Below are positions 1 through 11,039 of a stretch of 64,000 bases of DNA, piece after piece (the first letter of the stretch is position 1; each line of letters starts with the position of its first letter). A program made the translations under genes and the position numbers. The stretch lies in the NCBI GenBank assembly GCA_034401795.1, contig CM067373.1, positions 89,486,996-89,550,995 of the forward strand. Direction: 5' to 3'. Under the pieces are notes generated by a model that was not told the origin of the DNA, made no database searches, and was given only the letters and a program-made list of their open reading frames with translations. Origin of the DNA: Chaetoderma sp. LZ-2023a (taxonomy: Eukaryota > Mollusca > Caudofoveata > Chaetodermatida > Chaetodermatidae).

Positions 1-198
1 TTAATAATAATAATATCTGTCATAATGGTAACTACCAAACAACTGCCTCTACCATCACAGCCTAAAAAAAAAATTAAAAAAATTAATACTTTGTCATTGA
101 TAATAAGAATATGTAATATAGAATTATTAACTTAAGCAAGATAAGCACACATCCCTCTCATGTCTTTCCCTGTAAAAATGTAAATTGTCATACGTCTA

Positions 199-409
199 TT
201 AACTGTTGGACTGCTGGAAGTCAGCGGACAATAATTCCAATTGGCAATGACTGGATTGACTGAGTATTTTAGAAAAAATTTGACTGAAAGTTGCTTGTGG
301 CTTAGCCGCCGACAACGTTCGGTCAGATTGTTTTAGAGGTACTCGGCATACCTTGAGTTAGGCTCCATGGAAAATGTAGACTGCAGAGGCTTGGCAGCGA
401 GACAGTTAA
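199..409. mobile_element. FB4 TTAA-ended MITE
   Basis: A 211-bp block begins TTAACTGT and ends ACAGTTAA, so the ends are inverted and both carry TTAA. The interior shares 'caataattcca...ggcaat', a TTTGACTGAAAGTTG core and 'ctgcagaggcttggcag' with a second copy near 27890-28084. No coding capacity. The stretch 410-628 that follows holds nothing I can identify. Confidence 0.5.
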
Positions 410-628
410 CTATATGTATATATAATACTATAACATGTTAACCTTATGTATTCAGTATTTTCATGTCCTATATTGTTGTTATATGTTATATGTAGGGGTC
501 CACCGCCACATAGGCTCTGCCTTTGGTGGACTACCTGTTGTGAAACTGTAAATGTATATTCTATATCAAAGTAAATAATCTTGAGCTTGAACATGTCCGC
601 CTCTTCTTTTGTCATTGCGGTGTACGAC

Positions 629-972
629 TCACATGCGTGACTTCCTGGCGATGTGACTTCCGCTGTAAAGTCGTACTTTACTTCCAGCATTTCCCAAAAT
701 CTCTAGTCTTACCTCAAACAGAAAAACAGTTTTGGAGTTTACTACAGCTTCCGGTAGGCTATTCCATAGGTCCACTACTCTGCTGGTGAATGAGTACTTC
801 CTGATATCCAGTCTGCATCCCTTCTTAAGAAGTCTCCAATTGTTCCCTCTCGTGACACTTTCTTTGACGGTTTCCATCATATTTACGGTTACTTCTGGGT
901 CATATATACCCCTCAGGATCGTAAAGGTCTCTATCATATCTCCTCTCATGCGTCTGTATCTCAGGCATGAAA
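629..972 (-). pseudogene. LINE reverse-transcriptase C-terminal tail, distal half
   Basis: Minus-strand reading gives RYRRMRGDMIETF, then GIYDPEV, then RKYSFTSRVVDLWNSLPEAV. This is the characteristic tail found after the RT domain of CR1/jockey-like non-LTR elements. It starts abruptly at LRYRR at 972, and the preceding residues ...KLALLT are found at about 2246-2260, so the same copy was split by an insertion. No upstream RT core or endonuclease is present. The fragment is dead. Confidence 0.8.
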
Positions 973-2245
973 CTTTTATCTGATCCTACTCGAAAATCTG
1001 ATTCATCACAAGTAAGAAAAATAATGGATTTTCTTCTGTTCTTGTGTTGTATTTTGTTTTATCTTTACCTCACGACAACTGTCAAAAGATTGATCAAGGA
1101 ATACGCATTAACGTCATTGCGCAGAAAGGAATTCCGCAGAGCGAAATCTGATTGGCCGCCGTATCATACTTTAGCCAATCAGAATTCATGCTGCAGAATT
1201 CCGACAGCTGTTATCACGCCCGCCGCTAGCATAGACGATGCAAATTAATAAAATAACACTGCATGATTTTGAACGAGAACCAGCGTGAAGACTGGAAACA
1301 ATTATATCAGATTTTATTTGGTCTGTAATATTAAATATTAATTTGCCCCACTGTAGACCTGTTCAAATTCGCTCACCACTTAGCGGTCTTATCCATTGAT
1401 CTCACGACGTAGCCGGGATGTGTGAAATTAACCCAGTTAACACTGCAGCCAAAACTGCCACAACAGACAGAAGACTGGAAATAATTAGGCCTAAATTATT
1501 TATTTTAAGGCTGTTTCTCACTTAGAATAAATCTGTAATTTTATATGTGGAATGAATTTTGATCTGATTCGTTTAAAAATGCTAAATATATTGTATAAAG
1601 TTACATAAAAACGTATAACGGTAAAGCAAGAGATTAACTTCCCCCTCATCCACCTTGGAACAAGCTGTGGTATTGATAAGGGATTAAGGGTGTGTGATTT
1701 CCTATCAACCTAAAAAGTTTTAAAGTTTAAATCTTTCAGGGTCAGAAGAATGTTTAACCATGCAGCTCAATGACTAATGGATAAATAGCGTGACCTGTTG
1801 TAATGACGTCATCAGAATGGAATGTGGGTAGTGCAAATGGTATTCCCCACTGACTAACACTCAGAATGAGGCAAGAAAAAAAAAAGGTGTCGTCTATTTA
1901 TGTAATTATGAAAAGCGAACAACAACGGATTATTTTGTACTTTAAATCATTTTATTAGCGCAAACAAACCATGAATTAAATGAACACAGATTATTTTGGA
2001 GTTTATTAAGTTTTTATTACCTTAGACAAAGACTGGATTATTACTTAAAGACTATTACTGGACCGAATAGAGGTAAGAGTATGACATTTCTAACTTAGTT
2101 ATTTATATTATGCTCACAGTTAAAAGTGCAATATCGTCCTGTCGGTATTGACGATATTTACGATTTTTCAAAATTATGACGATTTCGGTATCAGTATTCA
2201 GTATATCGCGATATTGATGATAATATCGAAAAATCGCCCAACCCT
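973..2245. mobile_element. Insertion splitting the LINE; hAT-like right end
   Basis: These roughly 1.27 kb separate two halves of one LINE reading frame. The right boundary reads ...AAATCGCCCAACCCTG, so on the minus strand the element opens CAGGGTTGGGCGATTTTTCG followed by TATCG-rich sequence, typical of hAT termini. The left boundary does not show the matching CAGGG end or a clean 8-bp duplication, so the left side may be deleted or rearranged. The interior has only short chance ORFs. Confidence 0.45.
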
Positions 2246-2630
2246 GGTTAGGAGTGCTAGTTTTCTTAGTCTTTCCATGTAATCTAGCTCTTTGAGTGAG
2301 GGGACTAATTTTGTTGCTCTCCTCTGCAAAATTTCAAGCACTAAGATACCATTCTTTGTATGTGGACCCCATACACTCACCGCTTATTTCATATGTGGTC
2401 TCACGAGTGCTTTGAACAGGCAACTGAACATCTCTTCATCGAGGTATGTAAAAGATTTTCTAATCAGGCCCATGATGCCGTTTACCTTGTTCACTTGTGC
2501 TTGCATATGGGCTTTAAAAGTTATGTTTTTGTCGACAACTATTCCTATATCCTTTTCTTTGTCCACATTGTCAAGAATAACCTTTTCTCCCTTCGTGTTG
2601 TATTTAAGTGGTAGGTTCTATCTTTCTCAA
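2246..2630 (-). pseudogene. LINE reverse-transcriptase C-terminal region, proximal half
   Basis: The minus-strand reading runs from about LPLKYNTKGEKV through DKEKDIGIVVDKNITFK, GLIRKSFTYLDEEMF, LFKALVRPHMKYAVSVWGP and LQRRATKLVPSLKEL to MERLRKLALLT. This is the thumb/connector region of CR1/jockey-type LINE reverse transcriptases. It continues in frame with the fragment at 629-972 once the intervening 1.27 kb is ignored. The RT catalytic core is absent. The sequence from 2631 to 2868 has no recognised feature. Confidence 0.8.
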
Positions 2631-2868
2631 CTGTCGACCTTCTACTCTGAACCGTCATTATCTTACACAAGTAGTAAGGTAGAGTCACCACCATTTTAGG
2701 TGACTAATTTGGCTGGTTAAATAATGTGTTTAAGAGGTAGCTGTCACATAAATGCTTCAGTGAAGACAAAAAATAAAGTACAGGGAAATTTACACATGGT
2801 TGCTTGAACATCATGCAATTTCAATTCTGTGAATGATTTTGTGTGAAATGAACCTTCAGTGAAAATAA

Positions 2869-3931
2869 TTAAATAATGGAGGCAGTTTTCAATCGCCTGA
2901 TGAAAAATACCAAAATTCTAATTATTCCAGTAACATTATATTCGTTGTCATAATTAAATCGTATTAGCAAGGGTTCCCTTATAAACTCTAAACTAGATTG
3001 ATTGGTCAATGATGGGCCATAATTCATATGGGTGACAAATTCTGTTAGTGCTGTGGGACCGTGTTCCAAGATCATGAATATGTCGTCTATGTAGCGAACA
3101 TATAGGGCTGGTAGACGGGGGGGGGGGGGGGGGGGGGGGGGCATTGGACATGAGCTTTTCTTCTAGATCTGCCATGAAGGTGTATGTGCATGCCGCTTTG
3201 CTGCCCATGGCTGTACCTCCTATTTGTAGGTAGTTGTTGCCGTTGAATTCAAAGTTGTTGCATTCTAGTACTAGCTTCAGCAGATTCAGGACGTTTCTGG
3301 TGGAAATGGTGCCTGGGACGCCATGTTTCATGCAATGTTTAGCCACTGATGATAGTTTCATATAGAATTTCTCATCTGAAAGTTGCCTGATGGTCTCAGT
3401 TATGTAATCTTCACGTGTTTGCACAACTGTGGCCTGGCCTTTGTCAGCCTTTTTAATGGCGACGGAGTGGTCAGTTTGTAGTTTAGCCAGGGCTTTCTGT
3501 TCTCGTGTTGAGAGGTTATTACAGGGAATTCTGCTGTGTATATGTTTGCTGAATTCGAACCTGATTGCTTTGAAGAAAGATTCAAAGGCAATGGCTAGAG
3601 TGGGTGGTGGCATGGCAGTTTTCTTTGGTGAAAACCTTTTATCCAATAGTAATTGGAAAGGTGTTTTTGTAGATTCTGGTTTTTTGGCGGGTGCTTGGAG
3701 GAAAGCATAAGGGGGTTGTGGGTGGAAGGTGAAGTAGTGGATCAGGCGCATTCGTCTAATGAATGCTTGAAGGTCTGCATAGAGAGAGCCCATGTATGGT
3801 TCAGATATGATGGGACTGAAGCCCAAACCTTTATCTAAGACACTTATTGTGTCGACGTTAAGATCTTGAGTTGTGAAGTTAAAGACAAACGAAGATGGGT
3901 ACATTTGAAGGTTTTTATTAGGTGTGTCCAC
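2869..3931 (-). pseudogene. Penelope-like element reverse transcriptase, internally deleted
   Basis: Reading the minus strand, GLGFSPI, then RRMRLIHYF, then LSTREQKALAKLQTD and IKKADKGQATVV match the N-terminal part of Penelope-like RTs. About 170 residues that should hold the first catalytic aspartate are missing between KFYMKLSS and VAKHCMKHG. The frame resumes with GGTAMGSKAACTYTFMADLEEKL and, after a poly-C tract that shifts the frame, YVRYIDDIFMI with the Y-x-D-D motif. No GIY-YIG endonuclease follows. The copy cannot be active. A gag-like section precedes it at 4020-4914. Confidence 0.82.
3117..3141. repeat. 25-bp poly-G tract inside the RT pseudogene
   Basis: An uninterrupted G run lies between the EEKLMSN and PALYVRYIDD parts of the RT and moves the reading frame. 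It may be a real slippage product or a sequencing/assembly weak point. Confidence 0.9.
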
Positions 3932-4019
3932 ACTGTTATTGTTACAAAATTGGTGGTGGACACACCTGAAAGTGGCTTAGTGTTGTGTTGAGAGGTGGTG
4001 TGCTAGCAGACGTGGATGG

Positions 4020-4914
4020 TGTAGTCATCTTCTGTTGGCCCTCAGTGTGGAAATCATCTGGTACATTTCTTCAATGGCATCTGAGCTATTGGTTCCTATC
4101 AGTGGGCGAGGTGGCCTGTTGTAGTCCTTATTGCGGGCCAGTATCTGCCTGCTCTGGCAGCGTTGTTGCTGTGCCTGTCTGTAAGGCTTCCTCCTGTAGC
4201 TTTGGGTGTTATTGCCAAGTGCCAGGGGGGATGCCTTGAGCCCTCTTGTTCTGAGGGCGGTATTTTGATCTGCGTTGTTTCGGGCTGCTGGAGCATTGTC
4301 GCTATTCATGCCTTGCCGTTGTAGTTGCAATGGCTTTCTGGGCTTCCCTGGTGGTGGCAGGGTCAGTGGCTTCCATGAAGGCCCTTTTGAAACCTGTTGT
4401 GTCGTGGTACACCACTGCAAGTTTGTTTGCAGTGTGAGTGGCCAATAAACTAGTCAGTTTGTGACTAACGTCAGTGTGGAGGTTGGTCCACTCTACCAGG
4501 AATGTAGGATCTGTTTCTTCTGGCTTGAACGGCACTGAAGCCTTTAACATGGGCGGGATCGTCTTCTTATCCACCGCCTCTTGGAAGTTGGAGCTATCAT
4601 GTTGGAATTCCAACCTGGATTCCCTGCATGTGGAGTTATACCATAATTTGTATGCATTAACATTCTCAGATGGGATCCCTGGTTTGGTGCTTCTGTCGGC
4701 TTGTAGAAGGGAGGGCTTCTTTAGGCTCCTTGATCCTTCTTCTTTTGCTCTCTATGGATAGCATGGGTGGCAGCGGGGCTACCGGGGTGAAACTGGCAGC
4801 TTTGTTGGCACTGGTGGATGCTTCTGGCTTAGCGTCTCTGACATACGTCTTCGATGGTTCTCTCAATAGCTCTAAGTCTATTGAATCAGTAGTTAGCCCT
4901 GATATGGAAGGCAT
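4020..4914 (-). pseudogene. Penelope-like element upstream (gag-like) ORF remnants
   Basis: Three overlapping minus-strand reading frames form one broken ORF. The first part is Ser/Ala/Pro-rich (SGLTTDSIDLELLREP onwards), the second contains VEWTNLHTDVSHKL and FKRAFMEATDPATTREAQ, and the third is rich in Arg, Gln and Asn (RKPYRQAQQQRCQSRQ). It lies directly upstream of the RT pseudogene in the same direction. I infer it is the nucleic-acid-binding first ORF of the same element; assignment rests on position and composition, not on a recognised domain. Confidence 0.5.
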
Positions 4915-4973
4915 AACTATCTGTCTCTGGGACCTGAAGGTTGCTACTAGCAGTGTTCATGTCGATCTTAAAC

Positions 4974-5012
4974 AGGATAATAACTACGTTTTGAAAACGT
5001 AGTTATTATCCT
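4974..5012. repeat. Perfect 19-bp hairpin
   Basis: AGGATAATAACTACGTTTT, a single G, then its exact reverse complement. It sits exactly between the Penelope-like remnant and the tandem array that starts at 5013, so it may be the terminal palindrome of one of them. Confidence 0.85.
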
Positions 5013-5740
5013 CTTCAACCATATTTGGCTAGATGGATTCTATGGTGGTAAGCTCTAGAACTTCTATTCAGAATATTGATTGATCAGTTTTTTGGGTGAA
5101 AATCTTAGCTTTTATGACAAATCTACTGGAAATGGTCAAAATGCTACATCTCCATAGCTGCTTGACATATTTCAACCAAATTTGGCTAGACAGATTCTAT
5201 GGTCGTACGCCCTAGAACCTCTATTCAGAATTTTAATTGATCAATTTTTTGGGTGAAAATCTTAGATTTTATGACAAATCTACTGGAAATGGTCAAAATG
5301 CTACTCCTCCATAGCTGCTTGACATATTTCAACCAAATTTGGCTAGACAGATTCTATGGTCGTAAGCTCTAGAACTTCTATTCAGAATTTTAATTGATCA
5401 ATTTATTTGGATGAAAATCTTAGATTTTGTGAAAAATCTATTGGAAATGGTTAAAATGCTACTCCTCCATAGCTGCTTGACATATTTCAATCAAATTTGG
5501 GTAGATGTACTCTATGGTCATAAGCTCTAGAACTTATATTCAGAATTTTAATTGATCCATTTGTTGGGTGAAAATCTTAGATTTTATGAAAATTCTACTG
5601 GAAATGGTCAAAATGATACTCCTCCTTAGCTGCTCGATGTATTTCAACCAAATTTGTTTGTAATGACCCTATGGTGGTTAGCTCCAAAACTTCCATTCAG
5701 AATTGTGATTTGTCAGTTTTTCCGGTGGCCATCTGCTTTA
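5013..5740. repeat. Tandem array, about 157-bp unit, 4.5 copies
   Basis: The anchor 'atagctgcttgacatatttc' (or a variant) recurs with its CC at 5152, 5309, 5467 and 5624, so the unit is 157-158 bp. Each unit contains 'caaccaaatttggctaga', 'attctatggt', 'ctctagaacttctattcag' and 'ggtcaaaatgctact'. The last unit drifts to 'gaccctatggtggttagc...ccggtggccatctgc', linking it to the dispersed copies at 26580-26890, 31990-32190 and 36330-36770. Confidence 0.85.
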
Positions 5741-6374
5741 ATGTAAAGAATCATGTATATTTAAATGGGGTGTTTCAAAATAACATGAAATTTGTGTCAA
5801 CCATAATGTGAAAATTTAAAATATTCTGAAATAATGATATTTTTGTGAATTATAAATCACCAGATGTCATATTTACTGGATCTAAAACAGATCTGAAATG
5901 AACCAAGTTAAGAATCCATGAGCCATGGAAAATAGTCGTCTGATGATCGTTATGTGTGGGACAAAGGACAAATTAATCATTCAGAAAGATTGTAAATGAG
6001 GAAATGCATGAACTTAAGTGAACAGTTTTATAAGAAATACAACTATTTGAAAGAAAAACTTCAAAATACTCAGAAAAATATTTTTTTTTTTAATCAGCGC
6101 TGTCTGTTAGAGAGTCAACTTCGACAAGTGAAGAATGAAGGAATGATCAACTACTATAAAGTTAGCCAATAGCAAAAAAATGTCATTGAATTATACATAG
6201 ACAGTCTCCAGATGAACAGAGAAATGCATAATATGAATACTGTTAGTAGTGGAATAATTGTTTTCACTTGGTAGATAAAAGAATAGACATGGTATGTGGC
6301 ATTATGCATGGGACAGCCCCATTATGCATGGGGCAACTTATAGAAATACATATGTAATACAATTTTAACTTATT
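5741..6374. other. No recognised feature
   Basis: AT-rich sequence with stops in all frames; I see no exon, RNA gene or clear repeat boundary here. Confidence 0.5.
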
Positions 6375-6533
6375 TTAGCGGATCCTTTCATGTTGGTAAT
6401 CATATATCTGTTCATGCTTGAGTTCATAGAGATGATGTGGTTTATCTGTAAATTTTGGACTTAATGTTCTGGTATATACTAAATGTAACTTGAGGCTTGC
6501 CAAACAGTACATTAATATCATTCCTGCCTTTAA
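6375..6533 (-). CDS. Candidate terminal exon of an unrecognised gene
   Basis: On the minus strand a good acceptor (tgattcattccttacag) is followed at 6533 by 52 open codons and a TAA at 6375-6377. The translation includes AGMILMYCLASLKLHLVYTR, then SPKFTDKPHHLYELKHEQIY, and ends YDYQHERIR. Composition is protein-like and the exon begins in phase 0. This matches the phase-0 end of the candidate exon at 11606-11783, so the two could belong to one gene transcribed away from SRP14. I do not recognise the family. RNA evidence would be needed to exclude chance. Confidence 0.4.
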   Translation of the reverse strand, partial: LKAGMILMYCLASLKLHLVYTRTLSPKFTDKPHHLYELKHEQIYDYQHERIR

Positions 6534-6717
6534 CTGTAAGGAATGAATCAATTACAAAGGTAATTACTCCAAGAATTGTAGTTTGTCTCGCAAAACAAAA
6601 CAAATACATGTTTCTCCTTCGATCAATACTCACCATTCTATTACTTCTGATACAGCTAGCCTGGATAGCTGGGCCCTAGGATTATAGACTTAGTAAGCTT
6701 TACCGACTCCTGGAACT

Positions 6718-6747
6718 GGGTACTCGGCTCCCAACTGCCGAGTACCC
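6718..6747. repeat. 11-bp GC-rich hairpin
   Basis: GGGTACTCGGC, loop TCCCAACT, GCCGAGTACCC. Perfect arms in an otherwise AT-rich stretch; no poly-T or gene context that would mark a bacterial-type terminator. Function unknown. Confidence 0.7.
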
Positions 6748-7333
6748 GTTTGTCATGAAGCTCATTCTTGTTTGCATAGCTACAAGAGACACATGCTTTT
6801 TTGCAGTTGTAAGTCTTGAGATTATATTAAGTCTTTTCTGTGTAATTGTGATAGCCATCCATCTCTGTTGCCTTTCACAATTTCCCTGTATCTTTTTCTT
6901 AGAAACAGACATTTGCCTGGTTCCTTTAATACTAATGTTAAGAATTCTGCAATTAATGTGCAAAACACATGCCGCCAACTACTCTAAAATAACCATCTGA
7001 AAAGCATTCCCTTTTTTAAAATATATACAAAGTTTGTGAACTTGCAGCTATCAACTGAAGATGATCCGGAGCCTAGTAGAACTGAGTTTGCACTTGCAAT
7101 ACTTAGTTCAATGAGCATGCGTCACCAACAACAACTAACAAGGTGTAATACAGTACAGCTCAGAATGTAATTAACATGCCAGGATAGAAACAAAAGGAAA
7201 GGAGAACAGAAATGGTACAATCCCCAATTCGCTACGGTGCACATAAATCAAGAACGGTTTTTATTTCATTTTAGTTCTGGCCGCCACTGTAAGTTTGTTT
7301 TTTTAGCAGCTTTTGGCAGCTTTGACATAAAAA

Positions 7334-7742
7334 CAGGGCTTGAAGATATCATTAAAAAGGGCAAGGCAATGTTGCCCTAATGGCTTTCAGAATTTTATGG
7401 GCACTAAGGCAATGTCTTAGAGACTATGCCTCATGAGGAAGGGCATCAAGGCAACATTTGGACTTTCTTATGCAGTTAGGATCAAGAACCCCTTATCGTA
7501 CTTCTAGAGTATAAACATTGCAGTCAGGGTATGTTCAGTGTTGCTATCTACATTTGGATGACTGTGTACATTTACTTTGGATCATTTATTTAGCCGTCTG
7601 TATGACGGGCACCAAGGCAATAGTGGATGGCATCTAAGGCAGTTGTTGCCTTAAAAAGATAGCAAAATGGAAAGGCATCAAGACAAGAGACATGGGTAAC
7701 CAAGGCAATTGCCTTATTTGCCTCAGTTTATTTTGAGCCCTG
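7334..7742. mobile_element. hAT-like MITE with repeated AAGGCAA subterminal motif
   Basis: The block opens CAGGGCTTGAAG and closes TTTTGAGCCCTG, giving CAGGGCT inverted ends as in many hAT elements. Flanks are CATAAAAA on the left and CTAAAAAC on the right, an imperfect candidate for an 8-bp duplication. Inside, GGCANCAAGGCAAT-like motifs occur at least seven times on both sides, resembling the subterminal motif clusters that hAT transposases bind. No transposase remains. Confidence 0.6.
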
Positions 7743-9119
7743 CTAAAAACTAAAATTGTTTGGAATCTGTTCCAATCCTTTATCTAAAAACAATATATGC
7801 ACAAATGACATTTGCTGGGTGCATAGACATGATTTATACTATTCCTTGTATATATTCCTTTTATAGGAGCAGCCCAAAAGTGAGATTTATTAGTTCTAAA
7901 TTAGAAAGCTTGAAATTGGATGAAATAAGGGACAATAATTCAAAGTTATGTAATTTTGTCCCATACATAACAACATAGCTGTATGTGTTAAGTATGGAAC
8001 AGTGTATTTTCTATCACCCCTCACAATGAGATATACTGGATTTTAAGCAGTTTTTCACTTCTCTTTCATTCCTATGTAAAAGAGCAACAGAATGGAATGG
8101 TTAAACATTGACTTGAAGCTTTAGCGTAAAAATAAAATAAGTTGTTGTGTATTGGATAAAGCACTTTTTTCTCAAATATTCTATCAGATTTTGTAAATGT
8201 GTAATTCCAGACAAATGCAGATGATACAAAAGGCGTATATCTATTTAAAATAAAAATATAGATATCTACGTTCAATTAGACCAACTTACATTCATCTTAT
8301 TTCTAAGTCTGTTGCGTCAGGAATTAGGTACATCTTTAGATTTTGAGACTTCTCATGTTATGCGTGGGACATTGCCACTGACAGTAACAAAAAAACATAC
8401 AAAAATCTATCCAGGGTGCTTACGGTTGCCTTTAGATGATTTAGGCGTTACATGCCTGGTGAAGCACTAGTTTTTTATGTAATACACTTGCCAACCTTCA
8501 TTCTTTTAGACAATAACATGAGAATATAATCATGCAAAATATGCGTTATGCGTGGGACAGCCTTCCCATCAGAATTTGATTTTGTTACTTGAAATTGGGA
8601 CTATTCACACCCCTGTACCTTACTTTTTATGAAAGTTAGCATATTTAAGAAACTTCTAGTAGCATCTAGTGCAATATATGTGTTAAATGGATAATCCATT
8701 TGGAAGTATGAAAAATTAAGCATAAAATTTATGAAGTGTTACGAAAACCCCTAAATTCCAAGGTGCCTTGAAAAAAGATATATAAGCAACATGAACAAGT
8801 AAAAACTAATATGAAGTAACTAGATGCTTTTTCTCACGGTAAGACTGAGAATCTGCTTGCTGTCTTTTTGTTATACGTTTAAAACCTTCAGTTGAAATTA
8901 TGATATCCGTTCTGGTCGACACAAAATTGGCAAAAAGACGGTATGTATGAGACATGTCTGTTATTTTTCAGAAAATTTTCTTTCTAAGATGAACCTCTGA
9001 GCTACGCACATTCTAGGGAAGTCTTAGGAATTAAGAAAATGTATACAGAATATCAATAAATAGTCATGTTTATTTTACTGTAGCGTATTACGTTCGTTTC
9101 AAATTTCATATTATTTTAA
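7743..9119. other. No recognised gene
   Basis: AT-rich sequence with short chance ORFs only; no splice-bounded reading frame or repeat end that I can support. Confidence 0.4.
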
Positions 9120-9195
9120 AACACGCCAAATGCAAATGTTTCAAATGCGAATGGTCCAGGTGAGCATCACAGGCCCTTGGGCCTCTTGTTTTTTT
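9120..9195 (-). repeat. End fragment of an AACAAGAGGCCC repeat
   Basis: Read on the minus strand: AACAAGAGGCCCAAGGGCC, then TGTGATGCTCACCTGGACC and CATTCGCATTTG. The AACAAGAGG start is shared with repeat A at 18640, 44527 and 57597. Confidence 0.6.
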
Positions 9196-9627
9196 AGCTT
9201 GATACACTAGAGTAGGCTAGTATATTTGTTTTATCTTTAGGAAATGTTTTGAGACATAATTTTTCTTAACCCTCTAATGAAAGTCTCATTTTGTGTATTT
9301 CTGGGAAATATTTGGTGAAAATATATATATTGCAGAGCTGAGCATAGAGGTTTTACAAACCTGCACTCAGAAACATTACCTATAGTACCTAGAAATTCAT
9401 TGATTCAATGAGGGCATTGGGTCACTAAACAGGGATTATATTCACTATTTTAATGTGGATTTAAGCTCTACTTAAAGCAAAGGTACATTGTATACATAAC
9501 AATTATTTCAGATGACTTAGATCGCGGAAAAGAGATGCTGTGCACATATACACTGTATAATGATTGCATCCTTAAATACTTATCAACTTGTTACCATTTT
9601 GTGCAGAAATAAACTTCTCTAATGTCT

Positions 9628-9639
9628 CCCCCCCCCCCC
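9628..9639. repeat. 12-bp poly-C tract
   Basis: Uninterrupted C run; simple sequence. Confidence 0.9.
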
Positions 9640-9814
9640 TTTATCCCAATATCATTTGAGCAAAAAGTGCTTAAATTCTCCAAACTTGACAATGGGTCCA
9701 AATCTTATGGAGTAAAAATTAAATGATACTTCTTTGCCACTTCTCATGGGGAATGTGTCATGGGTGGTATATTGGCATCACGAAAGGATGTCTGGCATCA
9801 TATTGTGACAAGGG

Positions 9815-9935
9815 AAATTGCAGGGTTCGTACTGGTCATGGACGTCCTGGAGTCATGGAATTTGAAAGTTTAGGCCTGGAAAATCAGTGTTTTATCATAG
9901 GCCATGGAAAAGTCAAAGAAAATGGTAATCATGTA
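9815..9935. repeat. Short dispersed repeat with repeated 'catgga'
   Basis: 'actggtcatggacgtcctgg', 'agtcatggaatttgaaag' and 'ggccatggaaaagtc' repeat a TCATGGAA theme. It is non-coding; the 72-codon ORF over it has no family signature. Confidence 0.35.
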
Positions 9936-10324
9936 AAATAAAAAGAAATCTGTTCGCTTAAACCACCTCTATGCAATAGAAATTATGGCAACAGCTTATC
10001 AAAACAAGGCTGTGGCTTGGCTGTTGTAAGAGACAATACTCAGACATTTTGCAGAATAATTTGGATCTTAATTTGTGCAGCTACGTCATAAACACACTCC
10101 TTGTCTATCAATCCAAACATCCACACCACAGTTGCCATATCAGAAAAAAGTGGAGCTCAAAAATGCTCAAGGAACGAAATGCCATGAAGTCTGAATCAAA
10201 AACAGTGATGACCACACATGATCATTACCCACTCAAACAGCCAAAAACTCCACTAAAGGAGCAATACCTCTACGAACTTGACCTACAGAAACCCTTAAAA
10301 ATTTATCACAAAAATGACCTACAA

Positions 10325-10575
10325 CCGGTAAAAAACCTAAACCGCCAAAAGAGTTTTTCCAACGGCCAAAATGGACACAACTGGTAAAAATTCACAGCCG
10401 GTAAAAATTACCACAACCGGCAAAAATGTTGGCCAGCTGCCAAAAATGGCAAAACCGGCAAAAAACTTACAACCGCCAAAAAAAGGCACAACCGGTAAAC
10501 AAGTCACAACCAGTAAACATGACCCCAACCAGTAAAATATAGGTCAACCGGTAAAAGGGTTGACCATACCGCCAA
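10325..10575. repeat. Degenerate AACCGGYAAAAA minisatellite
   Basis: About a dozen short irregular units based on ACCGG(T/C)AAAAA or ACCGCCAAAA. In one + frame it encodes TTGK/PAKN-like runs, and the minus-strand ORFs over it are shadows. It lies just upstream of the Penelope-type endonuclease remnant and may have been part of that element. Confidence 0.7.
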
Positions 10576-11039
10576 ACCCCCAAAAATTTCAAATGGGGAA
10601 CCGTCAATCTGGGGTTTTTCTGCCCATATATAGTCAAGATCGACTCAATCCACAGGCTCGCCCAGGAAGGGGGTATAAAGGGACGAAAATTCCAGTCCAG
10701 ATCATTCAGACTTTTGGTCTCACATTGCAACCAAATGTCAGGCTAAATAACCTACAAGTAGCTGATATAACTGACTACGTTGTTATTCACTGTCATTAAA
10801 CAATGGACTCATCCAGCAAACCGTTGCCACAGGAAACGGAGATAGTCACAATACCTTCGCTGTCCGTACTGAGCCTAAACACAGTAGATTCGGACACTAC
10901 TCGCCAAGTCTAACACAGACCTGAATGCCACCATAAAACCACCACGGCTAACACCACCTGCAACCGAAGGAGTGGCAAGCTCTTCAACAGTGGACCCTCC
11001 AAGACCACAGGCTGTTAGAGCATAGAAACGGAGAAGGCT

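Noticed and set aside
967-1248. 93-codon + strand ORF in the insertion that splits the LINE
   Set aside because: It lies in non-coding element sequence with hAT-type end and has no recognisable domain.
6755-7000. Hydrophobic 81-codon ORF resembling a membrane protein
   Set aside because: No family signature, no splice context; AT/T-rich sequence naturally encodes hydrophobic residues.
10337-10730. Minus-strand ORFs over the AACCGG minisatellite (FFGGCKFFAGF-like)
   Set aside because: Low-complexity translation of a short tandem repeat.
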